From the NCBI GenBank assembly GCA_002471255.1, contig DKPP01000010.1, positions 1 to 64,000 of the forward strand: 64,000 nucleotides of DNA, read 5' to 3'. Position numbers and translations under genes: made by a program. Below are positions 1-8,063 of the stretch, piece by piece. Source of the stretch: Akkermansiaceae bacterium UBA7331 (GTDB lineage: Bacteria > Verrucomicrobiota > Verrucomicrobiia > Verrucomicrobiales > Akkermansiaceae). A model generated the notes under the pieces. The model had not been told where the DNA came from and ran no database searches. It was given only the letters and a program-made list of their open reading frames with translations. Each line of letters begins with the position of its first letter. The stretch's first letter is position 1.

Positions 1-26
1 CGCCGAAAAACCCAAAAGACGAAAAA

Positions 27-606
27 ACAAGCCGGAACCAAACGACGACCCGCCTTCGAAGCCAACATCCGGCTTCTGTTATTATTGGCTTTGTCCACGG
101 GTAGCGACTTTCAGTCGCAACACCGAGGCTATTATCCAAACTCTGACGAGTTTGGGTAACCCGCATAGCGGGTATTTGTTTATAGTTTTTGGTGCATGAA
201 TGAAACGAGCAGATGAACTCAAAAATTGCCTTGTATTCATTGATCGAGGGTGAAGGCATGAAATTAATCTGCAATAATGCAAAAAAAACTGTTTATCTTT
301 ATCTTTCGACTTCGACTGTTTGAATATGCCTCAAACAAACGATAACTACTAGGCTACCTATTTTTCCTTTGCATCTACTAGTATGCATTACTCGCCTTTG
401 GCGGGTTACCCTCGTTTGTCAAAAGAGGATAGTAGTAGCCTCGGGTTGCGGCTGAAAGACGCTACCCGTGGAAGAACCGTGATTATGATTATTTTGTGAG
501 TGATGGGGGATTTATTCCCCATCGGCGAACAAATCATATTCACAGCACGTCATTAGATGTCCTATGGACGAGCAAACAAGCCGGAACCAAACGACAACAG
601 ACCTTC
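27..606. repeat. Direct repeat pair AACAAGCCGGAACCAAACGA
   Basis: A block of about 30 bases starting AACAAGCCGGAACCAAACGA occurs at about 27-60 and again at about 571-606, in the same orientation, each followed by CCTTCG. The two copies enclose the long inverted repeat, suggesting a repeated intergenic unit. Function unknown. Confidence 0.5.
95..471. repeat. Long imperfect inverted repeat, ~85-base arms
   Basis: The left arm (about 95-178) starts CCACGGGTAGCGACTTTCAG and ends in GGGTAACCCGC. The right arm (about 384-471) is its imperfect reverse complement and shares the same CCACGGGTAGCG, CCGAGGCTA and GGGTAACCCGC blocks. About 205 bases of AT-rich sequence separate the arms. Each arm also contains small internal palindromes such as CCCGCATAGCGGG, so RNA from here could fold strongly. 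No transposase lies between the arms; a dispersed repeat or a miniature element are both possible. Confidence 0.65.
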
Positions 607-791
607 GGGGAGGAGAACCGCCTTTTATTATTATGATCAATATCCAAATTTATGATCTTTTGACAAATGGTGTGGGTTTTATTTCTTTTTTGAGAACAAA
701 TTATATTCTTACCCCTCCTCAAATGTTTGGGGTAATTTTAAAGAGGTAAAAGAAAGGGCCCTATTGATCTTTTAAATGCTCCTAGAAGGCA

Positions 792-1412
792 TTATATCAC
801 TTCCACCGGTGTTCCTTCTTTTACTTCCGTAAATAGGGTGTCAGCGGTGCCTGGGGAGATTCCTAGGTATTCTAGATAAGGTGTATTCTTTTCTTTAATA
901 TCGCTGATATGGAATCCGTAGGGGGTGTCTCCGATGCGAAGCCATTTGATGAGTTTTTGATACTGGAAAAACTCATGTTGATTTGTTTTTGCGTTCGGCA
1001 ACACGTTTTCTTTCACACAAATACCTGTTGTTTCAGAAGGTTTTTGCTTATAGATGTTACCAAAATGGGTGGAGGCTGTTTGTTCGATCTTTTGTGAGAT
1101 GCGATAATTCCCCGGCATGAGTTTAATGCCTGATGGGGTGCCTATGTTAATAGGGAAATCCATCGCCACTTGTCCATCAACATTCAAAATACCGCGTTGT
1201 TGCGCCAAATGAATAATAATGCGTTTTTTTGCCTGTGTTTTCCCTAAAAAATGAGGGTTAACGTAGGCATCGCGAGTAGTAAGATACTTGGGTGATTGGA
1301 CAAAAGATTGGTGGTCCGGATAATGTGTAGGCGGCATGTACGGTTGAGTACATGCGCTTAAAATAAGGAGTGAGCCCAAACTAAGGCTAAAAAATCTATA
1401 GGATGAGCTCAT
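792..1412 (-). CDS. L,D-transpeptidase-like lipoprotein lacking the catalytic Cys motif
   Basis: This is a paralogue of the L,D-transpeptidase just upstream. Both share the block around 'QQRG...VDGQVAMDFP', a Thr/Ser-Gly step ('IGTPSG' here, 'STGVKS' there) and the ending 'GTPVEVI' / 'GTPVKII'. Unlike the neighbour, it has no SHGCIRL motif: the corresponding stretch reads 'YGFHISD' and then diverges. It is therefore probably catalytically dead. I place the start at 1412, giving 'MSSSYRFF...LILSAC', a signal peptide with lipobox LSAC; a longer frame to 1457 would overlap the upstream gene. It begins five bases after the upstream stop, so the two genes are probably co-transcribed. It is likely an outer-membrane or periplasmic lipoprotein that binds rather than cross-links peptidoglycan, which is inference. 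Confidence 0.7.
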   Translation of the reverse strand: MSSSYRFFSLSLGSLLILSACTQPYMPPTHYPDHQSFVQSPKYLTTRDAYVNPHFLGKTQAKKRIIIHLAQQRGILNVDGQVAMDFPINIGTPSGIKLMPGNYRISQKIEQTASTHFGNIYKQKPSETTGICVKENVLPNAKTNQHEFFQYQKLIKWLRIGDTPYGFHISDIKEKNTPYLEYLGISPGTADTLFTEVKEGTPVEVI

Positions 1413-1416
1413 CAAT

Positions 1417-2124
1417 TTATTTGGATTTCGGTTTAGTATAGGGTTGCTTATCGGCATCTGTTACAGGTTCCGGATGCTGAATGATTTTAACAGGCGTGCC
1501 TAAAGTGGTTTTTTTGTAAAGTACTTCGGCTACTTCTCTGTTAAGTCTTATGCAACCATGTGAAAGGGGACGTCTTCCTACTTTGCCAACATGTAAACCT
1601 AATCCTGCATTGGTTAATCGTTGCCAGTAAGGCATAGGGGAAGGTACAAATTTACCTCCTTCAGGTATGGCGTCTGATGATTCGGCATCTCCATCGATGC
1701 ATTTGCCATCAGCATCATACATTCTTCCATATAAGTTGGAATGATGATCGACTTTTTTAGAAATCACCTTGTAATCTCCTAATTTTGTCGGAAAACTTTT
1801 AACACCGGTCGAAGTAGGGAAATCCATCGCTACCTGGTCATTGATGTAATATCTACCGCGTTGTTGATCAATACAAATAACAATTTTCTGAGACTGCGGG
1901 TTAGGTTTGTTCAACAAATCTGGTCTCTTAAAGATATAGTAAGTCGAAGGGTAGTCCTTGGAAGCCACAAAGTGGGCAAAAGTCTCAGGGTTAAATGGGT
2001 TTTTATATTGAGGGTCAGCCTTATTAACCGTATGAGGGTTCGGCAATAGTGGAGTTTTTGGGGAACAGGAAATCCACCCCGCACAAAGTACGGGGAGGAT
2101 CACCAAAGTATGTAGAGATTTCAT
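1417..2124 (-). CDS. L,D-transpeptidase (YkuD domain) lipoprotein
   Basis: This is an exported L,D-transpeptidase of 235 residues. L,D-transpeptidases cross-link peptidoglycan stems or attach proteins to them, using a catalytic Cys in HxxxxxxxSHGC(I/V)R. Here 'HVGKVGRRPLSHGCIRL' supplies the His, the Cys and the Arg near residue 190. The N-terminus (MKSLHTLVILPVLCAGWISCS) is a signal peptide ending in a lipobox-like ISC, suggesting a lipoprotein. The gene lies 30-odd bases downstream of a LysM lipoprotein gene and directly upstream of its non-catalytic paralogue, so the three look like one cell-wall operon. The enzymatic class is secure; the exact reaction (3-3 cross-linking or protein anchoring) is not. 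Confidence 0.85.
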   Translation of the reverse strand: MKSLHTLVILPVLCAGWISCSPKTPLLPNPHTVNKADPQYKNPFNPETFAHFVASKDYPSTYYIFKRPDLLNKPNPQSQKIVICIDQQRGRYYINDQVAMDFPTSTGVKSFPTKLGDYKVISKKVDHHSNLYGRMYDADGKCIDGDAESSDAIPEGGKFVPSPMPYWQRLTNAGLGLHVGKVGRRPLSHGCIRLNREVAEVLYKKTTLGTPVKIIQHPEPVTDADKQPYTKPKSK

Positions 2125-2156
2125 ATGTGTATGAAACGTGATCTCTCTAAAGAAAA

Positions 2157-2624
2157 TTACTTCTTACGTGGGATAACGAGCTTTTGATTGATTCTGATTA
2201 AATCAGATTTCAAGTTGTTGGCAGACTTGATTGCCTTGACACTTGAGCCGTTACGACGAGCGATGGCTCCGAGTGTATCACCTTTTTTAACAGTGTAGGT
2301 TGTGGTGCGAGGCTTAGAAGTAGTCTTTTTAGCTGTGCTACTTTTGCCGGATTTAGAAGATTTGGCAGAAGATGTCGACTTGGAACCACCGATGCTTGAT
2401 TTGCTTGGTGGGTTGTATGCATAGCTATCCTCTTTGACGGCTTTGTAATTGCTGTCGTAAACAGGGTCAGAAGTTTCTGCCATCCAAGCCGGGATCACAT
2501 CATCGGCTACGGCTTGAGCTGTTTCCGTGCCACTATCATAGCCGGAGGTTGGGCTTTGCGAGCAAGAAGTGAATAACAAGGCTAAACCAAGCCCTGCACA
2601 GGTGAAAATTTGCGTTGATTTCAT
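2157..2624 (-). CDS. LysM-domain lipoprotein
   Basis: A 155-residue exported protein with a signal peptide ending in a lipobox (LLFTSC, Cys21). A low-complexity Ser/Lys/Thr-rich linker (about residues 75-105) is followed by one C-terminal LysM domain: 'YTVKKGDTLGAIARRNG' through 'INQKLVIPRK'. LysM domains bind the GlcNAc backbone of peptidoglycan, so the protein probably tethers the outer membrane to the wall or positions the transpeptidases encoded next to it. The overlapping frame at 2210-2422 is a shadow. The gene heads the minus-strand run of three cell-wall genes. Confidence 0.85.
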   Translation of the reverse strand: MKSTQIFTCAGLGLALLFTSCSQSPTSGYDSGTETAQAVADDVIPAWMAETSDPVYDSNYKAVKEDSYAYNPPSKSSIGGSKSTSSAKSSKSGKSSTAKKTTSKPRTTTYTVKKGDTLGAIARRNGSSVKAIKSANNLKSDLIRINQKLVIPRKK

Positions 2625-2725
2625 GTCTGACGTAATTTCTACAATTTCACTAAGTGAGAATCAAGTAGTTAAACTGCAATAACAGCCAATTATTGAGCGA
2701 TTTGAGTATCTTAGTAGTCGAAATT

Positions 2726-3553
2726 TTACTTTATTGGGGATAGACGAAAAAAATCTTGCGCCGTCTTCGTCGTTTGATCGGCAAATTTATCAAATGAAAT
2801 GTTTTTTTCATTTGCGATAAACTGCGCTGTATGAATCATATGTGAGGGCTCATTTTGCTTGCCTCGTAATGGTACTGGACTCAGGTAGGGTGAGTCTGTT
2901 TCTACCATCAATTTATCTAATGGGCACCATCGAGCGACATCCGCTACATTACTAGCGTTAGAAAATGTGACAACTCCCGTAAAGGAAACTAGTCCATCTA
3001 ATTCATCAAAGATTTGTGTTGCTTGATTACCTGTGCCAATGAAACAGTGAAATACCGGTCTCACTACTCCGGCAAATTGTTTAGCAATGGCCATCGTATC
3101 GTCAAAGCTTGCGCTCCCTTGTCTATCTCTCGTATGTAAAACGATATTAAGTTTGTGTTTTTTTGCCAATTCAAAGTGCTTTTCTAATGTAGCCCATTGA
3201 ATTTGTTTATTGGCCTTCTCATCAATTCCTTTGGGAGCTGAGTGAAAATAATCTAAGCCTGTTTCTCCGATCGCCGCTAAAGGAAATTCTTGAGCTATAG
3301 CATCTAATCGTTCATACCAATCGCTATCTTCCAAGGCGGCATCATTGGGATGTACGCCAAGAGCAGCAAAAACGATATTCGGATATTGCTCTGCCCACTG
3401 TAAATTTTTGATCCAATCCGATGTGTGGGCTCCTAACGTGATCATTTGATTTATACCTTGTGCCTGGGCTCGTTTGATCAGCTCGGCTCGTTGATTAGCA
3501 TCTAATTGGTCGTATTGATGCGAGGCTAAATGGCAATGGGTATCAATCAGCAT
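2726..3553 (-). CDS. tatD: TatD family metal-dependent DNase
   Basis: A 275-residue TIM-barrel metal hydrolase of the TatD family. The sequence opens with the metal-binding 'IDTHCHL', has 'GETGLDY' near residue 97, 'LHTRD' near 140, 'HCFIGT' near 168 and 'VETDSPYLSP' near 218, in the family order. TatD proteins are 3'-5' exonucleases acting on DNA and RNA and linked to DNA repair and fragment clearance. Length and motifs are normal and the start (MLIDTHC) is the usual one. It is convergent with nothing close and is probably a single transcription unit. Confidence 0.93.
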   Translation of the reverse strand: MLIDTHCHLASHQYDQLDANQRAELIKRAQAQGINQMITLGAHTSDWIKNLQWAEQYPNIVFAALGVHPNDAALEDSDWYERLDAIAQEFPLAAIGETGLDYFHSAPKGIDEKANKQIQWATLEKHFELAKKHKLNIVLHTRDRQGSASFDDTMAIAKQFAGVVRPVFHCFIGTGNQATQIFDELDGLVSFTGVVTFSNASNVADVARWCPLDKLMVETDSPYLSPVPLRGKQNEPSHMIHTAQFIANEKNISFDKFADQTTKTAQDFFRLSPIK

Positions 3554-3687
3554 AATATTGGAAGTTCGACAAAGGTTAGGATGATTGCGGTATCATAGCA
3601 TGACTAAATCATGTCAGTTTTTTTATACATATTCTGCTAAGCCAATAATTAGCTTGTTTGAGGGTTAAAAATTGTCAAACTTGTCAC

Positions 3688-4764
3688 ATGAAATTTTTCC
3701 TATCTTTGACCTCAATTTGCTGCATTGGGTTAAATTTATCCATAGCTGGTCAGGAATCTTCCCTTACGCAATATTCCGGTGTACCAAAAGAAAAACAAAT
3801 GATAGGAGCCATGCTGGAAAATGATGTATTCGCCGGCACTGATAATAATTATACAAATGGGGCTCGTATCGAATGGATGTCTTCAACTGATGAAGACCCA
3901 AATAGTTTCAACGCTTGTTTGGGTACATTGATGGGGGGCACCAATGCCTCTTCATCTTGGCGTCGTTTCATGGGGATGGGAAATAGTGAATTATTAACTC
4001 AACAATGGGGAGTTAGTCTTACTCAATTAATATTCACCCCTGAACTAAAATCTCGCAGACCCTTGTGGGGTCAGCATCCTTATGTAGGGTCTTTGTGTTT
4101 AGCACTCACTTCTGTCGTAAAATCCGAGGATAGATCTAATGTTTTTAATGTGCAAGTTGGTTGGACTGGTCCTAGTTCTCTATCTAAGCAATGCCAACGC
4201 ATGATTCATACGATGTTAAAGATGGAGCAATGGCCCGGTTGGGCTAATCAAATGCCGGGGGAATGTATTTTTAACTTCAATTTCATCCGTCAATATCGTT
4301 TGAGATTTTTGGAATCAAACTCAGTATGCGGCTTAGAGACAGATGGCCTCGCTTATTGGTTTGCTCAAGCCGGCACGATAGCTATACAAGGTGGTGGCGG
4401 CTTTATGCTTCGCTTCGGGAAAAACTTACCAAATACCGGATTTAGTAATTCCGCTCGCTCCATTACACCTATCTCGAGTCCATTTATCTATAACAAAGCC
4501 TATTCATCCAATTGGAGCCTTTATGGCTTTATCGGCGGTGAGGTGAAATATGTAGGCCGTAATTTGTATTTGGATGGCCCTGCTTTCCATTCTTACCCCA
4601 AATATGTGCAAAAGTTCCCATTTGTCGCTTCTTGGTCATTTGGCGTAGGTACTCGTTATAAAGATTTATTCCTTGATGTTGGTTGGACCTTTGAGACGAA
4701 AGAATACCATACGCAACGACATATTCATGGTACCGCATGTATTCAGGCAAAATGGGCCTTTTAA
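3688..4764 (+). CDS. LpxR-like outer-membrane lipid A deacylase family protein
   Basis: An outer-membrane beta-barrel protein of about 358 residues. The family hallmark is visible just after the signal peptide: 'ENDVFAGTDNNYTNGARIEW' with the Asn-Asp and TDxNYTNG motifs of LpxR (DUF2219) proteins. Salmonella LpxR removes the 3'-acyloxyacyl group of lipid A; whether this protein does so is not established. I use the ATG at 3688 (MKFFLSLTSICCIG..., a good signal peptide) rather than the TTG-started extension at 3658. The C-terminus ends in aromatic Phe ('AKWAF'), as in outer-membrane barrels. A strong terminator follows at 4788. Confidence 0.8.
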   Translation: MKFFLSLTSICCIGLNLSIAGQESSLTQYSGVPKEKQMIGAMLENDVFAGTDNNYTNGARIEWMSSTDEDPNSFNACLGTLMGGTNASSSWRRFMGMGNSELLTQQWGVSLTQLIFTPELKSRRPLWGQHPYVGSLCLALTSVVKSEDRSNVFNVQVGWTGPSSLSKQCQRMIHTMLKMEQWPGWANQMPGECIFNFNFIRQYRLRFLESNSVCGLETDGLAYWFAQAGTIAIQGGGGFMLRFGKNLPNTGFSNSARSITPISSPFIYNKAYSSNWSLYGFIGGEVKYVGRNLYLDGPAFHSYPKYVQKFPFVASWSFGVGTRYKDLFLDVGWTFETKEYHTQRHIHGTACIQAKWAF

Positions 4765-4787
4765 ACAGCTTTTAAAATAAATTAATC

Positions 4788-4819
4788 AAACGGTTTGGAT
4801 GTACTCCAAACCGTTTTTT
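4788..4819 (+). terminator. Rho-independent terminator after the LpxR-like gene
   Basis: A perfect stem AAACGGTTTGGA / TCCAAACCGTTT with a 5-base loop (TGTAC) is followed by a T run. It lies 24 bases after the stop codon at 4764 on the same strand. Confidence 0.9.
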
Positions 4820-4896
4820 CTTTGTTTGGAAAAGAAAGAATGAATAGAAAGCGGGGTTGAATACTCTAATGCTATAATTACTGATCCATTAAAAAT

Positions 4897-5310
4897 ATGA
4901 AAGTCCTCAAATTTTTTTCAGCATTGATACTCGCCGTTTTGTTAGTTGTATTCGGTTTTAGCATCGGAAATTCCGTATCCGGATTATTGGCTTATTCGGA
5001 AGGAGATGCCAACGAATTCATGAGAAAGAATAACATGACCTATCAACAAGCTTATGAACAACTTAAACAACAATTAGACGAAAAACCTGCGCTAGTTGAA
5101 AAAGTTTACGTTGTTGATGGTGAGTTCTTCTTCCCGATTAAAGAAGAAGCAAGTAAACACCACTATCGTGAATATGGTTATTATCTCCATCCTCAAACCG
5201 GAAAGGTACGTAAGGTTGATACATCTAATAAGTTGATGTCAAAAGAGGGTTCTATCAAGAATGCCGGAGGTACCATTAAAACCAATCAAGTGACTCCTGC
5301 AGCTCAATAG
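4897..5310 (+). CDS. Hypothetical membrane-anchored or exported protein
   Basis: A 137-residue protein with an N-terminal hydrophobic segment (about residues 5-33, 'LKFFSALILAVLLVVFGFSIG') and a polar, Lys/Tyr-rich remainder. I recognise no family. The hydrophobic segment could be a signal anchor with the rest outside the membrane; there is no lipobox. The gene ends ten bases before the convergent comM 3' fragment. The reading frame is clean and starts at ATG, so it is probably real. Confidence 0.6.
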   Translation: MKVLKFFSALILAVLLVVFGFSIGNSVSGLLAYSEGDANEFMRKNNMTYQQAYEQLKQQLDEKPALVEKVYVVDGEFFFPIKEEASKHHYREYGYYLHPQTGKVRKVDTSNKLMSKEGSIKNAGGTIKTNQVTPAAQ

Positions 5311-5320
5311 GGTGGGGTGA

Positions 5321-5997
5321 TTAGGTTCTTAGTTTTGTCTCAAAGCTCCTGTATTGGATAGCCTCATAGAGATGATGTTCTAAGATATCGACTTCACCGG
5401 CTAGGTCTGCAATGGTGCGAGCTACTTTGATAATCCGGTCAAAGGCTCGCGCCGATAAGCTTAATTGATCGACGGCTTGAGAAATAATCTCCTGACAAGA
5501 AGTCGATAAAGGGCAAAATTGCTTTAAAGATTTACCCGAAAGCATGGCATTGTATTTGATCGTGGTATCTTCGTAACGTTGAGTTTGGATGTTTCTTGCC
5601 TGTTCGACCCTTTCCCTAATGGTGGCGGAAGATTCACCCGTAGGTGCCGCAGTGAGTAATTTGGGATCGACGGCAGGTACTTCCATCATTAAGTCAAAAC
5701 GGTCAAGCAATGGGCCTGAGATTTTTTGCTTATAGCGTGCAATCTGAGATGGACTACACGAGCATCGGCGCCGAGCATCGCCCAAATATCCACAAGGGCA
5801 TGGATTCATCGCTGCAGCTAACATAAATCGAGAGGGGAAAGTCATCGTACCGGATGCTCGAGAAATGATAATTTGCCCCGATTCGATCGGTTGTCTCAGT
5901 GTTTCTAAAGTTGCTCGCTTAAACTCGGGTAACTCATCTAAAAATAACACTCCATGATGGGCTAAAGATATCTCTCCGGGGGTAATAGTCGAGCCAC
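5321..5997 (-). pseudogene. comM: comM (yifB) 3' fragment, cut by the Tn7-like element
   Basis: This is the C-terminal part of the ComM/YifB AAA+ ATPase (Mg-chelatase-like). It begins at 'GSTITPGEISLAHHG' and holds Walker B ('GVLFLDELPEF'), the sensor stretch 'NPCPCGYLGD' with its Cys-rich zinc motif ('RRRCSCS'), the Arg finger region 'GPLLDRFDLM' and the C-terminal helical domain. ComM is a hexameric helicase that promotes branch migration in natural transformation. The Walker A half lies 34.7 kb away at 40685-41539. The open frame runs on into transposon sequence to 6058, but that part is not ComM. Without excision no full ComM can be made. Confidence 0.95.
5993..5997. repeat. Target-site duplication, left copy (GCCAC)
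   Basis: Five bases GCCAC immediately before the transposon terminus TGTAAG. The same five bases follow the other terminus at 40685-40689. Joining the flanks with one copy gives ...GGTGGTGGCTCG... on the comM strand, which restores Gly-Gly-Gly-Ser in frame. Confidence 0.95.
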
Positions 5998-6142
5998 TGT
6001 AAGATAGCGCATAAAATGTCAGTGACTTTCTAAGAATCATTGAGATTTTTAAGATCAATAATTCGCTTATGAAATGTCAGTAGCTTTGATTTTCTTATCA
6101 TAAAATGTCAGTAGTTGGCAGAATTTGCTTATAAAATGTCAG
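5998..6142 (+). promoter_or_regulatory. Left transposon end with four TnsB-type sites
   Basis: The terminus TGTAAGATAGCG is followed by four copies of a CATAAAATGTCAG-like motif at about 6010-6022, 6068-6080, 6098-6111 and 6129-6142. Most match (C/T)ATAAAATGTCAG; the second has one mismatch (TATGAAATGTCAG). Spacing falls from about 58 to 30 bases. In Tn7 such arrays bind TnsB and also repress the tns promoter; that role here is inferred. The same motif occurs inverted at the right end. Confidence 0.85.
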
Positions 6143-6379
6143 CACTTAACGCATTTATTTCCTCATGAAGAACAAACGTTGAAAACTAAGTTATTTGAGG
6201 AAACCTCAAATTGGATATGCCAAATACAAATCTGAAAACTTAATAGTTATTATAGGAGCGTACTGAATTTAAAAAGCATAAGGAAGAAATATCTTATCTT
6301 TAGATTGGCTGAAAATAGATTTTTCACACTGTAAAACCGTGATTTTAAAACCTATACCTAATGAGGAAGTTCAGCAGAT

Positions 6380-6600
6380 GACTAAATTTCAAATTAAACT
6401 GGCCACCTGCATAACGGATTTCAATATGTAGAAAGCTATGACCTTATTTTTTGATCAAAAAACAAAGGAAAAATCAAGGAAGTAGCCTTATTCTTAGCAT
6501 CAAACAAAATTCTCATCACAAATTAACTTCTCTAACTTTCAGAGCTACAAAGAAAAAGCATATAATTTTTCTTGACTCTACTCCATACGGATGTTAGCAT
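6380..6600. other. Non-coding stretch between duplicated end and IS3 remnant
   Basis: This AT-rich sequence is interrupted by stops in all frames. It follows the point where the first subterminal copy diverges from the Phd gene. No promoter, terminator or family resemblance is visible. Confidence 0.4.
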
Positions 6601-6619
6601 TTTCTTGCAGATTGAGAGT

Positions 6620-6989
6620 GTTGGATACCCGATACGTTTCACTATTAGTGAACTCGGTCTGATTTTTTGTTTACTCATATGCGCCTACTCTGATTTGACG
6701 CTTCAGGCTCGCTTTCTTCGACAATTTTTTCATTAATGGCAATGATTGATGGTGTTAATCAAGCATAAATTCCTGTTTCAATATACCATTGATACGTTCC
6801 GCAACTGCATTAGCGTATGGGTCGTAACTTTCAGTCATGCTAATTTTATCCCATGTTTCTTTAACACGTTTTGATATTCATCACAACAGTACTGAAGTCC
6901 TCTATCGGAATGATGTATCAATTCTGTTTTTGACCGAATTGTGAATATAGCCATAAGTAAAGCTTCAGTGGCTCCTTTGCTTGATAGAT
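6620..6989 (-). pseudogene. IS3-family transposase remnant
   Basis: On the minus strand the fragment reads '...TELIHHSDRGLQYCCDEYQ...KHGI', then 'MTESYDPYANAVAERINGILK', which are the second Asp ('HSDRG') and final Glu ('NAVAERING') blocks of the DDE domain in IS3-family OrfB. Stops and frameshifts break the frame, and the N-terminal two thirds are missing. The upstream end (about 6989) abuts a second transposon terminus (TGTAAGATAG at 6990) exactly, so the IS3 gene was cut at that point. Confidence 0.75.
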
Positions 6990-7014
6990 GTAAGATAGTG
7001 CATAAAATGTCAGC
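6990..7014 (+). repeat. Second, internal copy of the Tn7-like terminus
   Basis: TGTAAGATAGTGCATAAAATGTCAG matches the outer terminus at 5998 with a single difference (T for C). Here only one TnsB-type site follows before the subterminal sequence, as if recombination between the first and fourth sites had removed the two in between. It marks an earlier or nested transposon boundary. Confidence 0.75.
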
Positions 7015-7210
7015 ACTTAACACATTTATTTCATCATGAAGAACAAACGTTGAAAACTAAGTTATTTTAGGAAACCTCAAATTGGAGATGCCAAATACAA
7101 ATCTGAAAACTTAATAGTTATTATAGGAGAGTACTGAGTTTAAAAAGAGTAAGGATGAAATGTCCCATCTTTAGATTGACTCAAAAATAGATTTTTCACA
7201 CTGTAGAGTC

Positions 7211-7480
7211 ATGACTTTAAAAACTATACCTTATGAGGAAGTTCAGCAGAATTTGTCAATAATAATGAAGACTGTTACAGATGATTCTATTCCTATAATG
7301 ATTGAAAAGGATAACAGGCGTGTTGTTATGATCTCTGAAAACGATTATAGCAGTTTAGTAGAAACTGTGTATGTATTGTCTACTCCTGAACAAGTGAAAC
7401 AACTAAGCGAGGCGTTACAAGATATTGAAGAAGGGAGGACGGTTCAGATCCCTGTTTCTAAACTTAAATCCATGATCTAA
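7211..7480 (+). CDS. Phd/YefM-family antitoxin-like protein, no toxin partner
   Basis: An 89-residue protein with the Phd/YefM N-terminal DNA-binding fold: 'TIPYEEVQQNLSIIMKTV', then 'IPIMIEKDNRRVVMISENDYSSLVET', and a flexible C-terminal tail. YefM-type proteins neutralise RelE/YoeB toxins and repress their own operon. No toxin frame follows; the next 580 bases are AT-rich with no gene until tnsA. It lies between the transposon end and the tns operon, where regulators of transposition genes occur in some Tn7-like elements, so a role as a tns repressor is possible but unproven. A decayed start of a second copy lies at about 6341-6379. Confidence 0.75.
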   Translation: MTLKTIPYEEVQQNLSIIMKTVTDDSIPIMIEKDNRRVVMISENDYSSLVETVYVLSTPEQVKQLSEALQDIEEGRTVQIPVSKLKSMI

Positions 7481-8063
7481 TGTGCTTGTTGAGATTAGAA
7501 TACTAAGATTCTCTGTTACGTCGAGAGTGTCAATACTTACTAAACGTACTACATAAAAAATAGTACTCTGTTGCTAAATCTCCAAATGCAATTATTCCTA
7601 TGGGGGATAGTGTGTAAGTTTATGAATGCTAACACATTAAGCATTTTATTGGTCTGTTATTCCGAAAATTGAAGATAAATGATGATTATTATGAAATTTT
7701 CAGATTGTGACATTTAAAAATATGTATGAATATTGGTTTATTTATATTTTTATACTTCACTCTATATATAAAGTGATATTAATTATGTAAAACTGGCTAA
7801 ACAAACAGAAATACTCTATGTTTAATTAGTAAATACTTGTAAATATTTTATTAATTTTGTAGAGATAGTGTTACAATATGGATATAATTTTGGCTTTATT
7901 ATTACATATATACTAAAATTAAGTGTGTTTTTATTATATTGTAAATATACTTATCTTATTTATAGTTATATGTTTTGTTCGTCATATAATTAAAATTTGT
8001 CTTGAAAGGAATAAGCGGATATTTAGAATAAGTAGTAGATAATAATCTACGAACTTATGAGTT
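7481..8063. other. AT-rich intergenic region upstream of tnsA
   Basis: About 580 bases of very AT-rich sequence without a supported gene. It must contain the tnsA promoter, but several TATAAT-like strings occur and I cannot choose among them. No strong hairpin is evident. Confidence 0.5.

Larger units (their letters stand above)
1..790. other. Gene-poor region at window edge with repeats
   Basis: I see no convincing gene here. Short open frames exist on both strands but lack family features and clear starts. The stretch holds a long imperfect inverted repeat and a pair of ~30-base direct repeats, listed separately. The first ~100 bases could be the tail of a gene entering from outside the window, but this cannot be decided from the sequence. 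Confidence 0.5.
6130..7250 (+). repeat. Duplicated ~250-base subterminal segment
   Basis: Bases 6130-6379 and 7002-7250 are about 90% identical in the same orientation, from ATAAAATGTCAGCACTTAAC through ATGAGGAAGTTCAGCAG. The second copy leads into an intact Phd-type gene at 7211. The first ends in the corresponding first codons (with GTG for ATG) and then diverges. An IS3 remnant lies between them. Confidence 0.85.

Noticed and set aside
6010..6142. Regular short repeats as a possible CRISPR array
   Set aside because: The repeats are ~13 bases at uneven spacing and recur inverted at the other transposon end, as TnsB sites do. No cas gene or CRISPR array was seen in the window.
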